From contig JAMSLZ010000005.1 of the NCBI GenBank assembly GCA_026027325.1, positions 744,001 through 808,000 on the forward strand: a stretch of 64,000 nt of DNA, written 5' to 3'. This document shows, piece after piece, positions 33,875 to 45,889 of this stretch. The notes under the pieces were generated by a model that was given only the letters and a program-made list of their open reading frames with translations, had not been told where the DNA came from and searched no databases. Source of the stretch: Actinomucor elegans. Taxonomy: Eukaryota > Mucoromycota > Mucoromycetes > Mucorales > Mucoraceae. Both the position numbers and the translations under genes were made by a program. The first letter of the stretch is position 1, and the number at the start of each line of letters is the position of its first letter.

Positions 33875-35828
33875 TTATGAAGAAGATGAATCATTCTCTG
33901 GTTGCTGCTGAGATAGTTTGATCTTTATAGATGATCCCTGTTGCTGTTGTTGTTGTTGTTGTTGTTGCTCTGGTGGTTTGATTTTAAATCGGATCTTGGG
34001 TGTATTCGGTGAAGGTGTAGCCGAGTTTCCAGCAGAAGAAGGTTGAGAGAAATTGAGCGTAAGCTTTGGTGTCTTTTTATGTTTCTTTTTCTTTTCTTTC
34101 TCTACTGTACTCGAAGAAAACGAAGACAGTGATATTGGGCCAGTTGTGCTCGATGAAGGTTTCTGCTTTGACTGTATAGAAGTAGTTGTGGTAGGAGGTG
34201 GTGGTGGAGGAGGAAGATGAGGAGTACGGGCAATAGTAGCAGCAGTAGTGTTTTGTAGTGGTGGAGGAGGTGGGGGAGGGTTAAGATCACTCAAATCTGC
34301 ATTTGGATTTTCTTTCAATCGTTGTTCAATCAATTTTTGACGTTCTAAAGCTTGCTGCTTTTCAGCCAACATGCGTTTCTTTTTAATAATGTATTTACTA
34401 TCGCCAGTTTTGATCGCGTTGATATCGACACTATGTTTGCTGATGGTATGATTCGGCTGAGATGAAATGGCTTTTGTCTTTGCTAGTTTATTGAGTTGTT
34501 TTAGTCCTGCTTTCTTTGAAGATGCTCCACCAGCCAAGACAGCCAACATGCTAGCGGATCGCGATATCTTGGATCCATCTGGCGATGTAGGCATTGATCC
34601 AGGTGAACCATAATCAAACGGCGGTATAGGTGTAGGCGTATTGGAAGTGGTAGTGGCAATATCGATAAGTAGATTGGGTGCTGTTAGTTTAGATATGATC
34701 AAGGGTTCAGCTACGTTGCGTACAAGTTCATCAAACACTCCAGAATCTGGGTTAAACAAATAATTGCCTGGCACTGCAGCATTCTGCGTTTGTGCTTTGA
34801 ATAGTTCATCTCTGTCTGCTAATCCTTCACCTATTCTGTAAGTGGGCCTTTCGTTTTTCATAGTGTTGAGTGCTTCAGTCAATGGTACAACGGATGCTCT
34901 GAGTCTCTTCAAAGCAGATGCTTCTTCTTCTCCGTCTTTTCGTTTACTGCCAATGGTTAACGAAAGTGATAACGGCTTCTGTGGACTGGTCTCTACATCT
35001 TCAGAAGCCAAGCTTGATTCATCAAAGGGTATAATATGAGTAAAAGGGTTATCGATAGGTTTCTTTCTATGCTTAACAATGACAGGCAAAGGTAAAGAGG
35101 ACGAAGTTTGTTGTTGTTGTTGTTGTTGTTGAAGTTGCTGTTGTTTCTGCTCTTCCAGTTGTTGCTGCTTTTGTAGTAAGGCTTCTTCTTGGGCAGTATC
35201 GTCTTCTTTGATCTCGGGAAAAGGCGGAAAATAAGAAGGAATATAAGCTGGTTGCCAGCTACCTTCTGTGCTAGTAGCGATAGACTCTTTATGAGATTTC
35301 CAATCTGCAGTGGTAGCCCATGTCAAGTTAGTTTCTGGTGAGGTGGGTGTGTCGATCTCGGGCGAAGAAGGTATATCATATTCTTGTACATTGCCAAATT
35401 TGTATTCTATCATGTCTTCATAGTTTGGCTTCCCTCCACTGATAACTCCTATATACAGTATTAAAATAAGTGTCCTGCAAAGAACTCAAAAAACCATTAG
35501 TATCTTTACCTTGCAATAGACGGCCAGGATCTGACTGCGCTGACCAACTCGGTGTTAATGCTTTGCCGTCTTGATCTAACCAGCTCTTTAACATATCGGG
35601 ATCTATAGACACTTCATCCAATGTTTCCATCAAGTCGCGTGCAGTTCCCATTGTTCGTCCATTCAGTTGAGCATAAGCTGTTACTGTAGATCCTAAAAGC
35701 TGTATGTAATTTCCAAACACATCGGCAAGTGTATCAATGGATTGGCTGCCAGCAGCTTCAAAACCAGCGCTTTGTATAATTTGTTGAGTAGCTGTTTTTA
35801 ATATTGAATAACACACGTTATGCGTCAT
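33875..35828 (-). CDS. TFIID subunit with histone fold (TAF3/TAF8-like)
   Basis: Two exons, 35828-35510 and 35448-33875 (630 aa), joined over a 61-nt intron to give GVISGGKPNYEDMIEYKFGN. Residues 1-85 form a bromodomain-associated histone fold (ILKTATQQIIQSAGFEAAGS, LADVFGNYIQLLGSTVTAYA, GRTMGTARDLMETLDEV). The downstream motif PAYIPSYFPPFPEI resembles the segment after the histone fold in TAF3 and TAF8. The remainder is low complexity: poly-Gln runs, Pro7-8 runs, Ser tracts and Lys-rich patches, ending in PKIRFKIKPPE and IKIKLS repeats. TAF3/TAF8 pair with TAF10 in TFIID. No PHD finger is present, as expected for fungal members. I cannot decide between TAF3 and TAF8; Spt7-type SAGA subunits are excluded by the absence of a bromodomain. 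Confidence 0.72.
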
Positions 35829-36422
35829 TTGTAATATATATATATCGTATAGTAATTAAAAAGAAAGAAAGGCTACTTGATATAAATGTGCGAGGAAAAA
35901 TGACGTCGATGTATGTTATATCCTCCGCAACTTCGTGAGGTATATACTAGGGATTTATTCTATCAAAATTTTTGTTATGAGGATTCCATTTTTAAGAGAT
36001 AGACTTCTATTAAAAACATTTTTTTATACTTGAAGATATATTGCGATATTATTTTTTCTATATATAAAAAGTTTGGAAGGCATTTCACTGTTAAATTGCT
36101 GTGCAAGGCACTCCTCTATTCTGATTGGCAATCGACAAGTTAAGAATAATGCCACCAGAGCTCCATTTTTTTTCAGGCATATAAATATATCAATCACTTT
36201 TTACGGACAAAAGAAGTCAATGTCTAAAATATACTCTAATCTAGTTGGTTTCCAATTTCACTGTAGATTAAATAGTGCGAAAAGTGTTTGATATATCTTT
36301 CAATTCATAGCTATCATTAAAAAAATGTATTTGTACAAATAATTGATAAAAAATGGTTTGCATCTTTTCATTAGCAGCAAATCTATATGCATAAACTGTA
36401 TCTCGAGAGTGACATTTAAAGT

Positions 36423-36426
<4 letters not shown>

Positions 36427-36464
<38 letters not shown>
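36427..36464. repeat. A38 homopolymer
   Basis: The longest homopolymer in the window, in intergenic DNA. Confidence 0.9.
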
Positions 36465-36466
<2 letters not shown>

Positions 36467-37375
36467 TACAATGTATGTAACAATATGCATTATTAAATTA
36501 TGCGCATTTCATATGAATTAGCAAATCGATAAATCTACAGGTCTCTTGGCCGATCCTAGTAAAAAGTCATAGCAAATAGATATTTTATACTCGTAGTATG
36601 GTGCTAGAGTACATTACACGTTTATTTAGTTGCAGTGTAATGAATTCATTGTGCATTCTTTTTGTCAATAATTTAATGAAACGGCTACTATTTGGTATCT
36701 CATCATGATACTAAGAAGAGTTAAATTCAAAAGTACAAAGCCTCTTGCGCTCTGATACCATATCTTAGTATGGGTCTGGGCTTTTTTAATTTATATACTC
36801 CTCCTTATTGTAAACTCACCAAGTTTCCACTATAAGAGTTACAGAGGGCAATCCTATCTTGCATAAACCTATTTAGCAGTGACGGGCCAATGTTTCAATG
36901 CCCTGTTGACGAATAAAAAACACAGGTCCGTGAATGAAAATGAAATAGACTCCGACTATGCTAACCTCTTGCTCAGTATAAATCAATCACTCTAACACTT
37001 CTGGCATATTCAATACTAGCAACGAGAAAACCTTTAACTTATTAATGAGCAACTTATGAATAATCCACAGCACTTGGAAATAATATATATAAACCTCAAG
37101 TTTTCATGAATAAAGGATTATCTTATTATACCAAGACATAATTTACTAGAACGTTTAATCAATTATCTTAATTGGACCTCGGATATTACAAAGATAAAAA
37201 GAATAAAAGGAAGAAGTCTATGTTCAAATGAAGACTCTATGTTTATACAGCCAAGTAACACGTATATCCTTCAGTATAAACAGGAAACTCTGAGTATGTA
37301 TATATATATATACCCTAAGCATCCCTACTTTTTTCATTAGCGTTTCATATGCTTCCAAGATAAGCTTAGTGCCAT

Positions 37376-37421
37376 ACGCGTCAAGACGCGTTTCTAAATT
37401 ATGCATATGCATATATAAAAG
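37376..37421 (+). promoter_or_regulatory. Paired ACGCGT sites and TATA box of the F-box-like gene
   Basis: ACGCGT at 37376-37381 and 37386-37391, then TATATAAAAGG at about 37413. The start codon is some 85 bases further on. Spacing and order look like a compact core promoter with two MCB-like sites. Confidence 0.5.
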
Positions 37422-37503
37422 GCTCGCCGAACGCTTGCTTTTTTTTATTATTATTATTCCTTTTGTTTCTTTTTCATACTTTTTTTTTAACTATTACTTT
37501 GTG

Positions 37504-39321
37504 ATGAGAGTGTGGAAAGAACTTCCTACGGAACTTCTATTTATTATCTTTGACATGATTGTGAAGGATTCAGATCTCAATGTCTATCTGACCAATTTTA
37601 CTCTCACCCAATGTCAACTTACATGTCAGCATTGGAGAGAGCATGCCCAAAGACACATATATAGATCTATTCAACTCAGAAGTCCTAACCAGTTTTCTGA
37701 CCTTTTAGCGACACTAAGCTCTTGTCAGTCAAATGCTGGTATATTTATTAAAGATGTGAATATAGATCCTTGGGATAGATTTGCACCACACGTAGGGTTT
37801 CTGCAAATATTTTTATTGAAATGCCCAAATATTGAAACGTTGGATACATTCACTGATGCCACTGGCGAACTCTTTGATCAAATCAGAAAAGCTTATGAAC
37901 GAGGTGCGTGTAGGCGCCTTCGAGAAACACCATCCTTGGAAGAAGGGTTACCAGAATCAGATAGGCAAAAGTATCTCGACGCAGCATACTGTCTTCATAA
38001 CAGCCTTCAAACATTAAGCCTAGATGATGATTCTGTGGTAACTTCCACCAAGAGTTTACCTCGTATTCCTTTGCTACAAAATTTGAACGTATTTGTCAAT
38101 TTGCATTGTTTGAATCTCAAGATGAAATCCCTGGAAACTATCTTTCAGCTTGGTCAATACATTGAAGGTTGCCATCTTCTAAAAGAATTGCATGTGGAGT
38201 GGTATTTTAATTCAAAATCAAGTCGACAGACGGATTTGGCTGTGAGTTCAACTACTCCATGCCCTACTATTAAAGAACTTGACTTTGAAGATGTTCCTTT
38301 AACGAAGCATATGCTGGAATATATGATCCATGCATTCCCAAACCTCAGCAGTTTTAGTATGGGCGCAACTTCTCTACCTCAAATTACCCACACAATACCT
38401 GCCGGTCTATGGGTAAAGTTTCTAGTTTATTTTAATACAAGAGAATTCAAGAGCTTGGAAATACAACAGCTGTATATTACTGACATACCTAGGGTATTGG
38501 CCGATTACTTTACTCAAGAAACTGTCAACAAGCACCTCGAAATCAAGTATCAAGAAAGTAATGCTCTCAAACTTTCGTATGTAAATATCAACTATTTTAA
38601 TCCTCGTGAATGCATCTGGCAGATAAAAATGAATTTTACCATCACAGTTGTATTTCCAGTGCGAACAGACCGAGACGAACTGCCTCATTCCAAGTTATTA
38701 AGAAAGGCTGGAAACTTTTTACAGTCATTGGAATTCAATGGCTGCGGCCCCGTATGCGGCATGTATTTGAAACGCAATGGATTCTTCTTGGACAGCATCT
38801 TTCGACTATGTCCATCCATCACCAACTTAATTTTATCAAGGCTAGCCTTCAAGAACTGCAGTTCAGATCTGCATCAAAATACATCCATACAAAATCTTAA
38901 AATAATCGAATGTTATCTTTCGCAATGCATTTTTCTAGAACTGTCTTCTCGACTGCCATCACTCTCTAATCTCTGGGTAGAAGGCCCATTGCATGTAGAT
39001 TCTAATGGAAGACTTCAAGAAAATTGCTCCAAGTATATTATTGAAATGCCGTATACTTCCTTTGATATACTGAATTGGATTATGGACTTTAATGTTCCCA
39101 GAACCTACTTTAATGCCAACATCAAGGTAATAACATCAACCAAAACATATTATTATATTGGTAATGAAGACGGAACTGTTGATGAAATTACGGATACCTC
39201 GTTTCAAAAGTCTTGGGAAAACAAATCAGTATTCTCCATGTTTATCGAATGCAATACTATGAAAGCCCTTTATCTAAGGCTTGAACATCGTTCTTGGCAT
39301 ATTAGTATCACAAACCCGTAG
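37504..39321 (+). CDS. F-box-like protein with degenerate leucine-rich repeats
   Basis: One exon, 605 aa. It starts MRVWKELPTELLFIIFDMI, which fits the F-box pattern (LP-x-E-L-L-x-x-I-F), and TCQHWREHAQRHIYRSIQL completes the box. The rest is a chain of leucine-rich segments (LQTLSLDD, LHCLNLKMKSLETIFQLG, LKELHVEWYF, SLEIQQLYITD, LIIECYLS-type units) typical of the expanded F-box/LRR families of Mucoromycota, presumed SCF substrate receptors. No intron is visible and the reading frame is intact. The Met at 37504 is chosen over 37369, which would place the TATA box inside the coding region and add an F/Y-rich leader. The substrate is unknown. Confidence 0.75.
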   Translation: MRVWKELPTELLFIIFDMIVKDSDLNVYLTNFTLTQCQLTCQHWREHAQRHIYRSIQLRSPNQFSDLLATLSSCQSNAGIFIKDVNIDPWDRFAPHVGFLQIFLLKCPNIETLDTFTDATGELFDQIRKAYERGACRRLRETPSLEEGLPESDRQKYLDAAYCLHNSLQTLSLDDDSVVTSTKSLPRIPLLQNLNVFVNLHCLNLKMKSLETIFQLGQYIEGCHLLKELHVEWYFNSKSSRQTDLAVSSTTPCPTIKELDFEDVPLTKHMLEYMIHAFPNLSSFSMGATSLPQITHTIPAGLWVKFLVYFNTREFKSLEIQQLYITDIPRVLADYFTQETVNKHLEIKYQESNALKLSYVNINYFNPRECIWQIKMNFTITVVFPVRTDRDELPHSKLLRKAGNFLQSLEFNGCGPVCGMYLKRNGFFLDSIFRLCPSITNLILSRLAFKNCSSDLHQNTSIQNLKIIECYLSQCIFLELSSRLPSLSNLWVEGPLHVDSNGRLQENCSKYIIEMPYTSFDILNWIMDFNVPRTYFNANIKVITSTKTYYYIGNEDGTVDEITDTSFQKSWENKSVFSMFIECNTMKALYLRLEHRSWHISITNP

Positions 39322-40075
39322 ATATAACTACAAAAAGATAAGCTAGTGACTTGAGTCGTTTACCCTTGATATTGTTAATCACCCTATGCAAAATAAAGAC
39401 AGCTAGCGTTAATTGGATTATTATAAGTACTTTCTGCCGTTTTTTTTTGCTCCCATATATTTTCTTGTGTTTTTTTGTCTAGCTACTGTACCTCTGGCCT
39501 TAAATAGAAAAAAATTGAAAAAACATCTAAAGGTTGCCAGTAAAAGGTCATAGGAATATACTCTGTATCCTGACCCAAGTTTTGCATACTTGATTTGCTT
39601 TTCATAGGCTGAAAAATAAGTAACTTAATACATAAAATATCATTAAATCAATTTTAATACACGCATGAGTATACAAACGCAGTTTGTTTATATTGCATTG
39701 CACTCGAGTTATGATGACATTTGTAAATTTCTATAAAACTATCTTTTACCAATAATAACTCCTTGAGTAAAAGTCAATTATGAAATAACTTTCATATTTT
39801 GATACTTCACTTTATTACCTATAATATTTATCAAAATATTTCGTGTTTATAAATACTAAGTCCACCATTAAATGAAGATAAAGATAAAGCCAGATTCCAC
39901 AAGAGAGCCTTGAGTAATCAGCGCCAACAGCACAGCCAGCAGCCAATATTATTAATTTTCCGACAACCAATAAGCACATCTAAAAATCAAGTATAAAAAA
40001 AACTGTTCCTTGTACCCAAAAAAAAAAAAAAAAAAAAAAAATCTTCTGGTTCATTTGGCTTTTCCCTTATCTACC
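39322..40075. other. Intergenic region and promoter/leader of MDE1
   Basis: About 750 bases, AT-rich. It ends in an A24 tract (40018-40041) that falls in the probable 5' leader of MDE1, about 35 bases before its start codon. No other feature. Confidence 0.4.
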
Positions 40076-40989
40076 ATGTCCAACAACACTTCCGATGCAC
40101 TTTGCATCAGCAATGATCCCCACCATCCTGCCAACTTGATTCCCGAGCTATGTCGCCTATTTTACCAATTAGGCTGGGTTACAGGTACTGGTGGTGGTAT
40201 CAGTATCAGAAAAGGGTAAATAACCACAGACAAAAATAAATAAATAACGCCCTTACCGAGAACATAAAAAAAAGTTAATGCTCTTTTTTTTTCTGGATTA
40301 GTGATCATGTCTATATTGCACCTTCTGGTGTACAAAAGGAACGTATGCAAGCTCATGAATTGTTTGTCATGAATTTGCACGATCGCGCCTTATTAAGAAA
40401 ACCTTTGGTATTGAAACCTTCAGCGTGTACACCTTTGTTTTACAACGCCTATACCATGCGCGAAGCTGGCGCTTGTATTCATACGCACTCACAAAACGCA
40501 GTAATGGCTACTCTTTTGTATCCTGGAAAAACCTTTGAGATTTCTCACCAGGAAATGATAAAGGGTATTCGTATTGGATCCACCAAAAATAATTTGCGTT
40601 ACTTTGACAAGTTGGTAGTTCCTATTGTCGAGAATACACCCGAAGAAGAAGATTTGACGGATAGAATGGCTGCTGTAAGTGATAGGAAATGCAATACTTG
40701 TAACATGAGATTCTAATTGAGTTTTGTATATAGGCTATGAAAGAATACCCTGATACAAATGCAGTTCTTGTACGTCGTCATGGTGTTTATGTCTGGGGAG
40801 GTAAAAGCCCTTTTTTTAGACAGTTGGTAATTCACAGTTGATTAATTTATTTGTATTTTGATAGAATCCTGGGAAAAGGCCAAGACAATGACCGAGTGTT
40901 ATGATTATTTGTTTGAAATTGCAGTGAAGATGAAGTCTATTGGCATTGATCCAGCTGTTAAACCCGCAAGTGAGCCTGATTATGAATAA
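40076..40989 (+). CDS. MDE1: Methylthioribulose-1-phosphate dehydratase
   Basis: Four exons: 40076-40215, 40302-40674, 40734-40800, 40865-40989 (234 aa; yeast Mde1 and human APIP are about 240). It is a class-II-aldolase-fold, zinc-dependent enzyme that removes water from 5-methylthioribulose-1-phosphate in the methionine salvage pathway, in the cytosol. Motifs: [14 protein letters not shown] at the N-terminus, [20 protein letters not shown] (the HxH zinc ligands), EMIKGI (Glu likely catalytic) and [18 protein letters not shown] (third zinc His). All introns are phase-consistent, 59-86 nt. The start is the first Met after the A-tract. It has no visible functional link with its neighbours. Confidence 0.92.
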
Positions 40990-41148
40990 AAAACAAATCC
41001 GTTTGGTCGGCCATATAAAGTGACTGTTCCTGAACTGACGTATTCTTTACTGTCATATATCTATTGAAATACACAAGCTACTCTTTTTATTTCCTCTTTT
41101 TTTTTGCAATCAAAAAAGCTACACATACACACATATACACCTTAAAGA

Positions 41149-42968
41149 ATGAGCGAACTAGATATCGAGAACTTTTGTGATATTACAAACGCTTCAGCTG
41201 AAGAAGCCCGCAACTTTTTACAAGTAAAAACCTACGAAAAAAAAAGACGCGTTTCTATTTCAATAACTAAAATCTCCTACACATTAATAGATAGCAGATA
41301 ATAATGTCGAAACTGCAATCATGTTGTATATGGAAAGTAGGGAATCAGGCATTGGCGGCGATGCTTCCACAACAACTTCTTCGAGACCTTCTTCTGTTCA
41401 TTCAAGTGCGAATGAAAACATTTTGTCTGACGAAGCATTGGCAAGGCAGATTCAGGAAAAAGAAGATCAAGTTCGAGCTCCTATTGCGCCCAAGACTGAT
41501 ATCTTGGCTGGTGGTAGTGCTAGTGGCATGTATCATTCTCCATCTTTATGGGCCCAAAGGGACCCAGGTGAGTTGCGTAAAAAAAAAGAGAGATAAAAAA
41601 TAATAATCTGACTAACATTTGTCCTAGTTGGTGTGAGTCGCCCTTCTGTATTCAATCAAGGTGATTCAGCTACTGGATCTGTCAGTGATTTTCTTAGCAG
41701 AATCAACTCGGATGGTAACAAAATAAACGCAAGATGGTGTGAATAACAAATTAAACAATGATCGTTAGTACCAAGTAGATCCTCTACTGGATCTCCTTCC
41801 GCTGATTTGTTGGCCAGTCCTGCCAGCGCAAAAACAAAGCGATTAGCAGATCTCTTTAGACCACCTTTTGATATCATGTATCGTGGCAATTTTGAAGAGG
41901 TAATAATTGGTTATTAGCAATTCATGCCAAGACTTACGCTGATGATAGGCTAGAGAAACAGCTAAAGAAAAAGATAAATGGCTAATGATTAATGTACAAG
42001 ATCCAACTGAGTTTGCTTGTCAAGTCATGAATAGAGACCTGTGGAGTGATCCCTTTGTCAAAGATATTATCCGAGAATCATTCATCTTTCTTCAGGTAAG
42101 CATTTGTAACAGTGCCTATTCTATATATATATATACTAACGTTTTGTCATGCAGTATGGTAATACGTCTGCTGATGGTACAAGATATAATACATTCTATA
42201 CTGTCAATGGATACCCTCATCTTGCCATTATTGACGCACGTACAGGCGAACGTATCAAAGTTTGGGAAAAGCAAATCACACCAACTGATTTCATGATGGA
42301 TATCACTGAGTTTTTGGAGCAACACTCTTCTGAAAACACCAGATCAACATCTACAATGAAGAGACCGAGAACATCCAAAGTAGGTAGGACAACCCAAACT
42401 TTGATCTTTTACTAATATGCAATATAGAATGTATCTGATATGAGTGAAGAAGAACAGTTAAACGCAGCTATTGCAGCTTCATTGAGTGGAGCAACCACAA
42501 ATTCAAACAGATCATCACCTGAAGCCACATCATCACATATGGAGATTGAAGAAGAATCAATAGCACAATCCACCAAAGGAAAGGAAAAGGTTCAAGATAT
42601 AGAACCAGAAGTAGCAGGATCAGCTTTTGATGGTATTAAACCAGTGAAAAGAGATGAAACTACAGATATGGCCAATTCTACACGTATTCAACTAAGAATG
42701 GGTGATGGCAGTAGAATTATTCGTCGATTCCTAAAAACTGACCCTGTTCGATACTTGTTTGAATTTGTCAAAGCTGAAGTTCCTAACGCAGAGAATCAAC
42801 CATTTGAGGTAGATACTGAAATAAGACAAATTATGCATGATATTTATTCTTTTTATTTTATTTTATTCGCAGCTCGTATTTAACCGCACTCAACTGATTG
42901 ATTTACTTGATCAAACTATCTCGGAAGCAGGCTTATCGAATGCTGCAGTCAACTGTGTATTTGTCTAA
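41149..42968 (+). CDS. UBX5: UBA/UAS/UIM/UBX protein, p97/Cdc48 adaptor (UBXN7/Ubx5 type)
   Basis: Eight exons: 41149-41223, 41291-41567, 41628-41714, 41769-41899, 41949-42095, 42155-42379, 42428-42808, 42873-42968 (472 aa; all phases consistent). Order: UBA-like helix bundle (CDITNASAEEARNFLQ, NNVETAIMLYM), a low-complexity linker, a thioredoxin-like UAS domain (PFDIMYRGNFEEA, KWLMINVQDPTEFACQVMNR, YPHLAIIDARTGE), a UIM (SEEEQLNAAIAASL) and a C-terminal UBX domain (TRIQLRMGDGSRIIRRF, AGLSNAAVNCVFV). This is the UBXN7/Ubx5 architecture, which links ubiquitylated substrates and cullin ligases to Cdc48. UIM and UBX lie in the 381-nt exon 7, with the end of the UBX split off by a last intron. 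The first intron contains an ACGCGT site. The ATG lies in AAAGAATGAGC with no competing upstream Met in frame. Confidence 0.92.
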
Positions 42969-43132
42969 TAATAAAAAAAAAGAGACTGTGCTTGTCAGAT
43001 TTGAAACTGCGGGACTTGTTTTATTAAAGCCTACAAGTCCCCCAGAAGGAAAAAAAAGCCTCTCATTGTTCTAGTACTTTTTTTTTCAAAGCTTTTCTTT
43101 GTAAAACTCACTTCATTGCTGAATTCAAGAAC

Positions 43133-45442
43133 ATGACATTAGCAATTGTCCCTCATGAGTACCACGATCAAGTAAAGATATAGAAAAATCCTCGAGAATA
43201 TCCTCATATTGATATAAAGTCAATAGGAAAATGGCGGTACTATACCTATTTTCAAGCCAACTTTTGAAGAGTTTAAAGATTTCAAACTCTTTATGGAGAG
43301 TGTCGAAGTCTATGGCCGAAAAGCCGGCATCATAAAGATTATTCCACCTAAAGAATGGTGAGTTTGTCCTCCCTCCGTTTGAGAAGAGTTCTATCAGTCT
43401 AACTTTGAGTATCTAGGAAATCGAAATTGCCAGCATTAAAGCAAAGCACTTTAGATCAACTTGTAGTGACCAAACCTATAGTAAATACGCTAAAAAAATC
43501 AGCAGTATTGATCTATCCAATTAACATTTTGTGTTTAGACACAGCATATTCTCGGTGGACGAGGTGTATATACTCAAACCAATATTGAGAATAGAAAGGC
43601 GTTTTCGTTAAAAGATTGGTATCAGGCTTGCCAGCTATCAGACAATAGACCACCTCGAATCAATGCGCGTGATTCTCCAAGTAAAACCGATGGTAAGACC
43701 CTCATAGAGCTATCCTAGTGACGGATATTAATGCTTATGAAATAGTATGTACACGATGTAACGTTACTGCGAAATGAAACTAAATGTTACTGCTTAGGAT
43801 ATCTCACTAAATTCAGATCAAAGTCATTTAAGCATAGATCAATATAAAGAAATAGAGCGGCACTATTGGAGAAACATTACCTTCAATCAACCCATGTATG
43901 GTGCTGATATGCTTGGAAGTAATATATATATATATATTTTTTAAAAAAAAAGTACCCCACCATTTATTAACATACAGTTGCTACGTAGCTCTATTTGATG
44001 CTTCAGTTAAATCATGGAATCCAAACACTTTGGACAATGTTTTAAATAAGCTAAATGTAACGCTTCCCGGTGTAAACTCACCATATCTATACTTTGGTAT
44101 GTGGAAGGCTACTTTTGCTTGGCATGTCGAGGTAATACTACATAAGCATTTATGGCACTATATCTCAATCTTGTGACTATAGGATATGGATCTTTATTCT
44201 ATCAATTATATTCATTTTGGCGCACCTAAGCAATGGTATGTTATCCAACCACGCTATCAGAAGCGATTCGAAAGTTTCATGCAAGGTATGTTCAGTTTAA
44301 AGTTTAGTGTTACGTATTCATTTCATTTTATTGTAGCCACGTTTTACACGCAGTACAAATCTTGCCATGAATTTTTGCGACACAAAACGTTCATTGTATC
44401 ACCCAAAGTACTTGAAAATAACAATATTCCAGTGCAGCGATGTGTGCAACAGCCAGGCGAGTTTATAGTCACATATCCATTCGGCTATCACTCAGGCTAC
44501 AATCTCGATTTTAATTGTGCTGAAAGTGTCAATTTCGCTATGGATTCTTGGTTGGAAATCGGTCAGAAAGCTAAATCGTGCGCTTGTACAGAAGATTCTG
44601 TAGTAATTGATATGGACAGTTTGCTACAAGATATCAAAGAGGAGCACGGAAAGACTCGAAAAAAGAGAAAAATAGACTCAAAGGGCATGGAAAAAGAAGC
44701 ACCAGCTATGTGTATTCTCTGTTCTACACCAGCATCACCCCAATCATCGCTGCTAAAATCAGCTTGCGGAAAGTACAGTAATATCCACAGATTATGCGCT
44801 GAAGCGGTAGATGAGACATACATTATTGACAATCAAGTACATGGTATTGACCGTATTCCTATGTCGCGTTGGAAACTGGTAATACATACAAACCAATTCA
44901 ATGCATTTTACTAATACATTTAGTACAGGTTTGTGTGTTCTGCAAAGAGAAAACTGGCGCTTGTATGCAATGCTGTTACGGAAAATGCTGGAGAGCATTC
45001 CATGCCACTTGTGCTATCAATAACAATGCAACCATGGATAAACTACTAAACAAAAAAGAATCGATTCCTCATTCTCTATATAACGGTTACTGTCCACAAC
45101 ATGATCCTGTAAGTAATTCAAGTCCGCTTAAAAAGGAAAGCTAATTACTGACTCTTAATTAGAAACGGCTTTCTGAAAAAAAAGCACTTCAAGACATATA
45201 TGTTAAAGAAATGATCCATAAATTTAAAGTAGACCTTGAGATATATGCTAAGTGGAGAGGTGGAGGGTTCTACAGAGGTAATTTAGGACCTTATTATCGA
45301 CACTCAAGACCTAACATCTTTTTTTATAGGTATTATCAAAGAGTGTATCCCACAGCAGAAAATGTGTCGTGTCTTGTTGCAAGATGGAATAACGCGCAAA
45401 GTTCCTTGGAGAGACATGTCTTTTGATCCACCATCATATTAA
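43133..45442 (+). CDS. KDM4: JmjN/JmjC histone lysine demethylase with extended PHD finger (KDM4-like)
   Basis: Eleven exons: 43133-43171, 43227-43357, 43417-43480, 43539-43692, 43817-43918, 43989-44131, 44183-44285, 44337-44878, 44929-45108, 45163-45277, 45330-45442 (561 aa). JmjN: PIFKPTFEEFKDFKLFMESV..GIIKIIPPKEW. JmjC: RNITFNQPMYGADM, FGMWKATFAWHVED (the Fe-binding HxE near residues 209-211), YIHFGAPKQWY (the 2-oxoglutarate Lys) and TYPFGYHSGYN (third Fe ligand, about H297). KDM4-specific zinc ligands are visible (YKSCHEFLRH; SCAC). An extended PHD finger follows (MCILCSTP, FCKEKTGACMQC, WRAFHATC). Known members demethylate H3K9/K36. Exon 5's acceptor is uncertain: the TTCAG at 43816 keeps the frame, while a shorter route through 43746-43799 would need a 35-nt intron. 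Confidence 0.88.
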
Positions 45443-45889
45443 TAGTGGTGAGAAAGCAAGCTAATCTACATACTATTTGTACATATTATCCTTTAACTCT
45501 ATACGTATACAATACATTAGGCAATCATTGCTTTAATCACCATCCTCTAATAACCGTATCTATCGTAAATACTATAATCATACTACAATCTATCAATAAA
45601 TCACAATACACACTTGGTTTAACTTTGTTTCTCTTTAAAAAAACGGTCGCTAGAGATATGCTGGCTTAATCAAACCATTCATTATTGTCTATCCATCCAA
45701 GAGATGAAGTGAAAATACAGTGCAGATACTTAACTGGTAGACTTTGCACTTACATTAACGAAAGCGATGTGTATGAAACGACACACATAAAACAACAGTC
45801 ATTGGTGAAATAGTAATCTAAACAAGCTATAAAAAACAAGTTGTATCCTTTTTTTCGTTTCCTTTTGTTTCATTTGCTTTCAATTCAAA
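45443..45889 (+). promoter_or_regulatory. Promoter region of the first IGHMBP2-like helicase gene, with TATA box
   Basis: About 450 bases after the KDM4-like gene. TATAAAAAA lies at 45828-45836, about 55 bases before the start codon, followed by a T/C-rich leader. Small open frames here are chance. Confidence 0.45.

Larger units (their letters stand above)
35829..37503. other. Divergent intergenic region between the TAF and F-box-like genes
   Basis: About 1.7 kb of AT-rich DNA with an A38 tract (36427-36464) and TA-rich runs. No gene found. The right end holds two ACGCGT sites and a TATA box for the F-box-like gene. Confidence 0.4.

Noticed and set aside
34102..34290. Leu/His-rich open frame inside the TAF gene
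   Set aside because: Shadow frame of Pro/Thr-rich coding repeats on the same strand.
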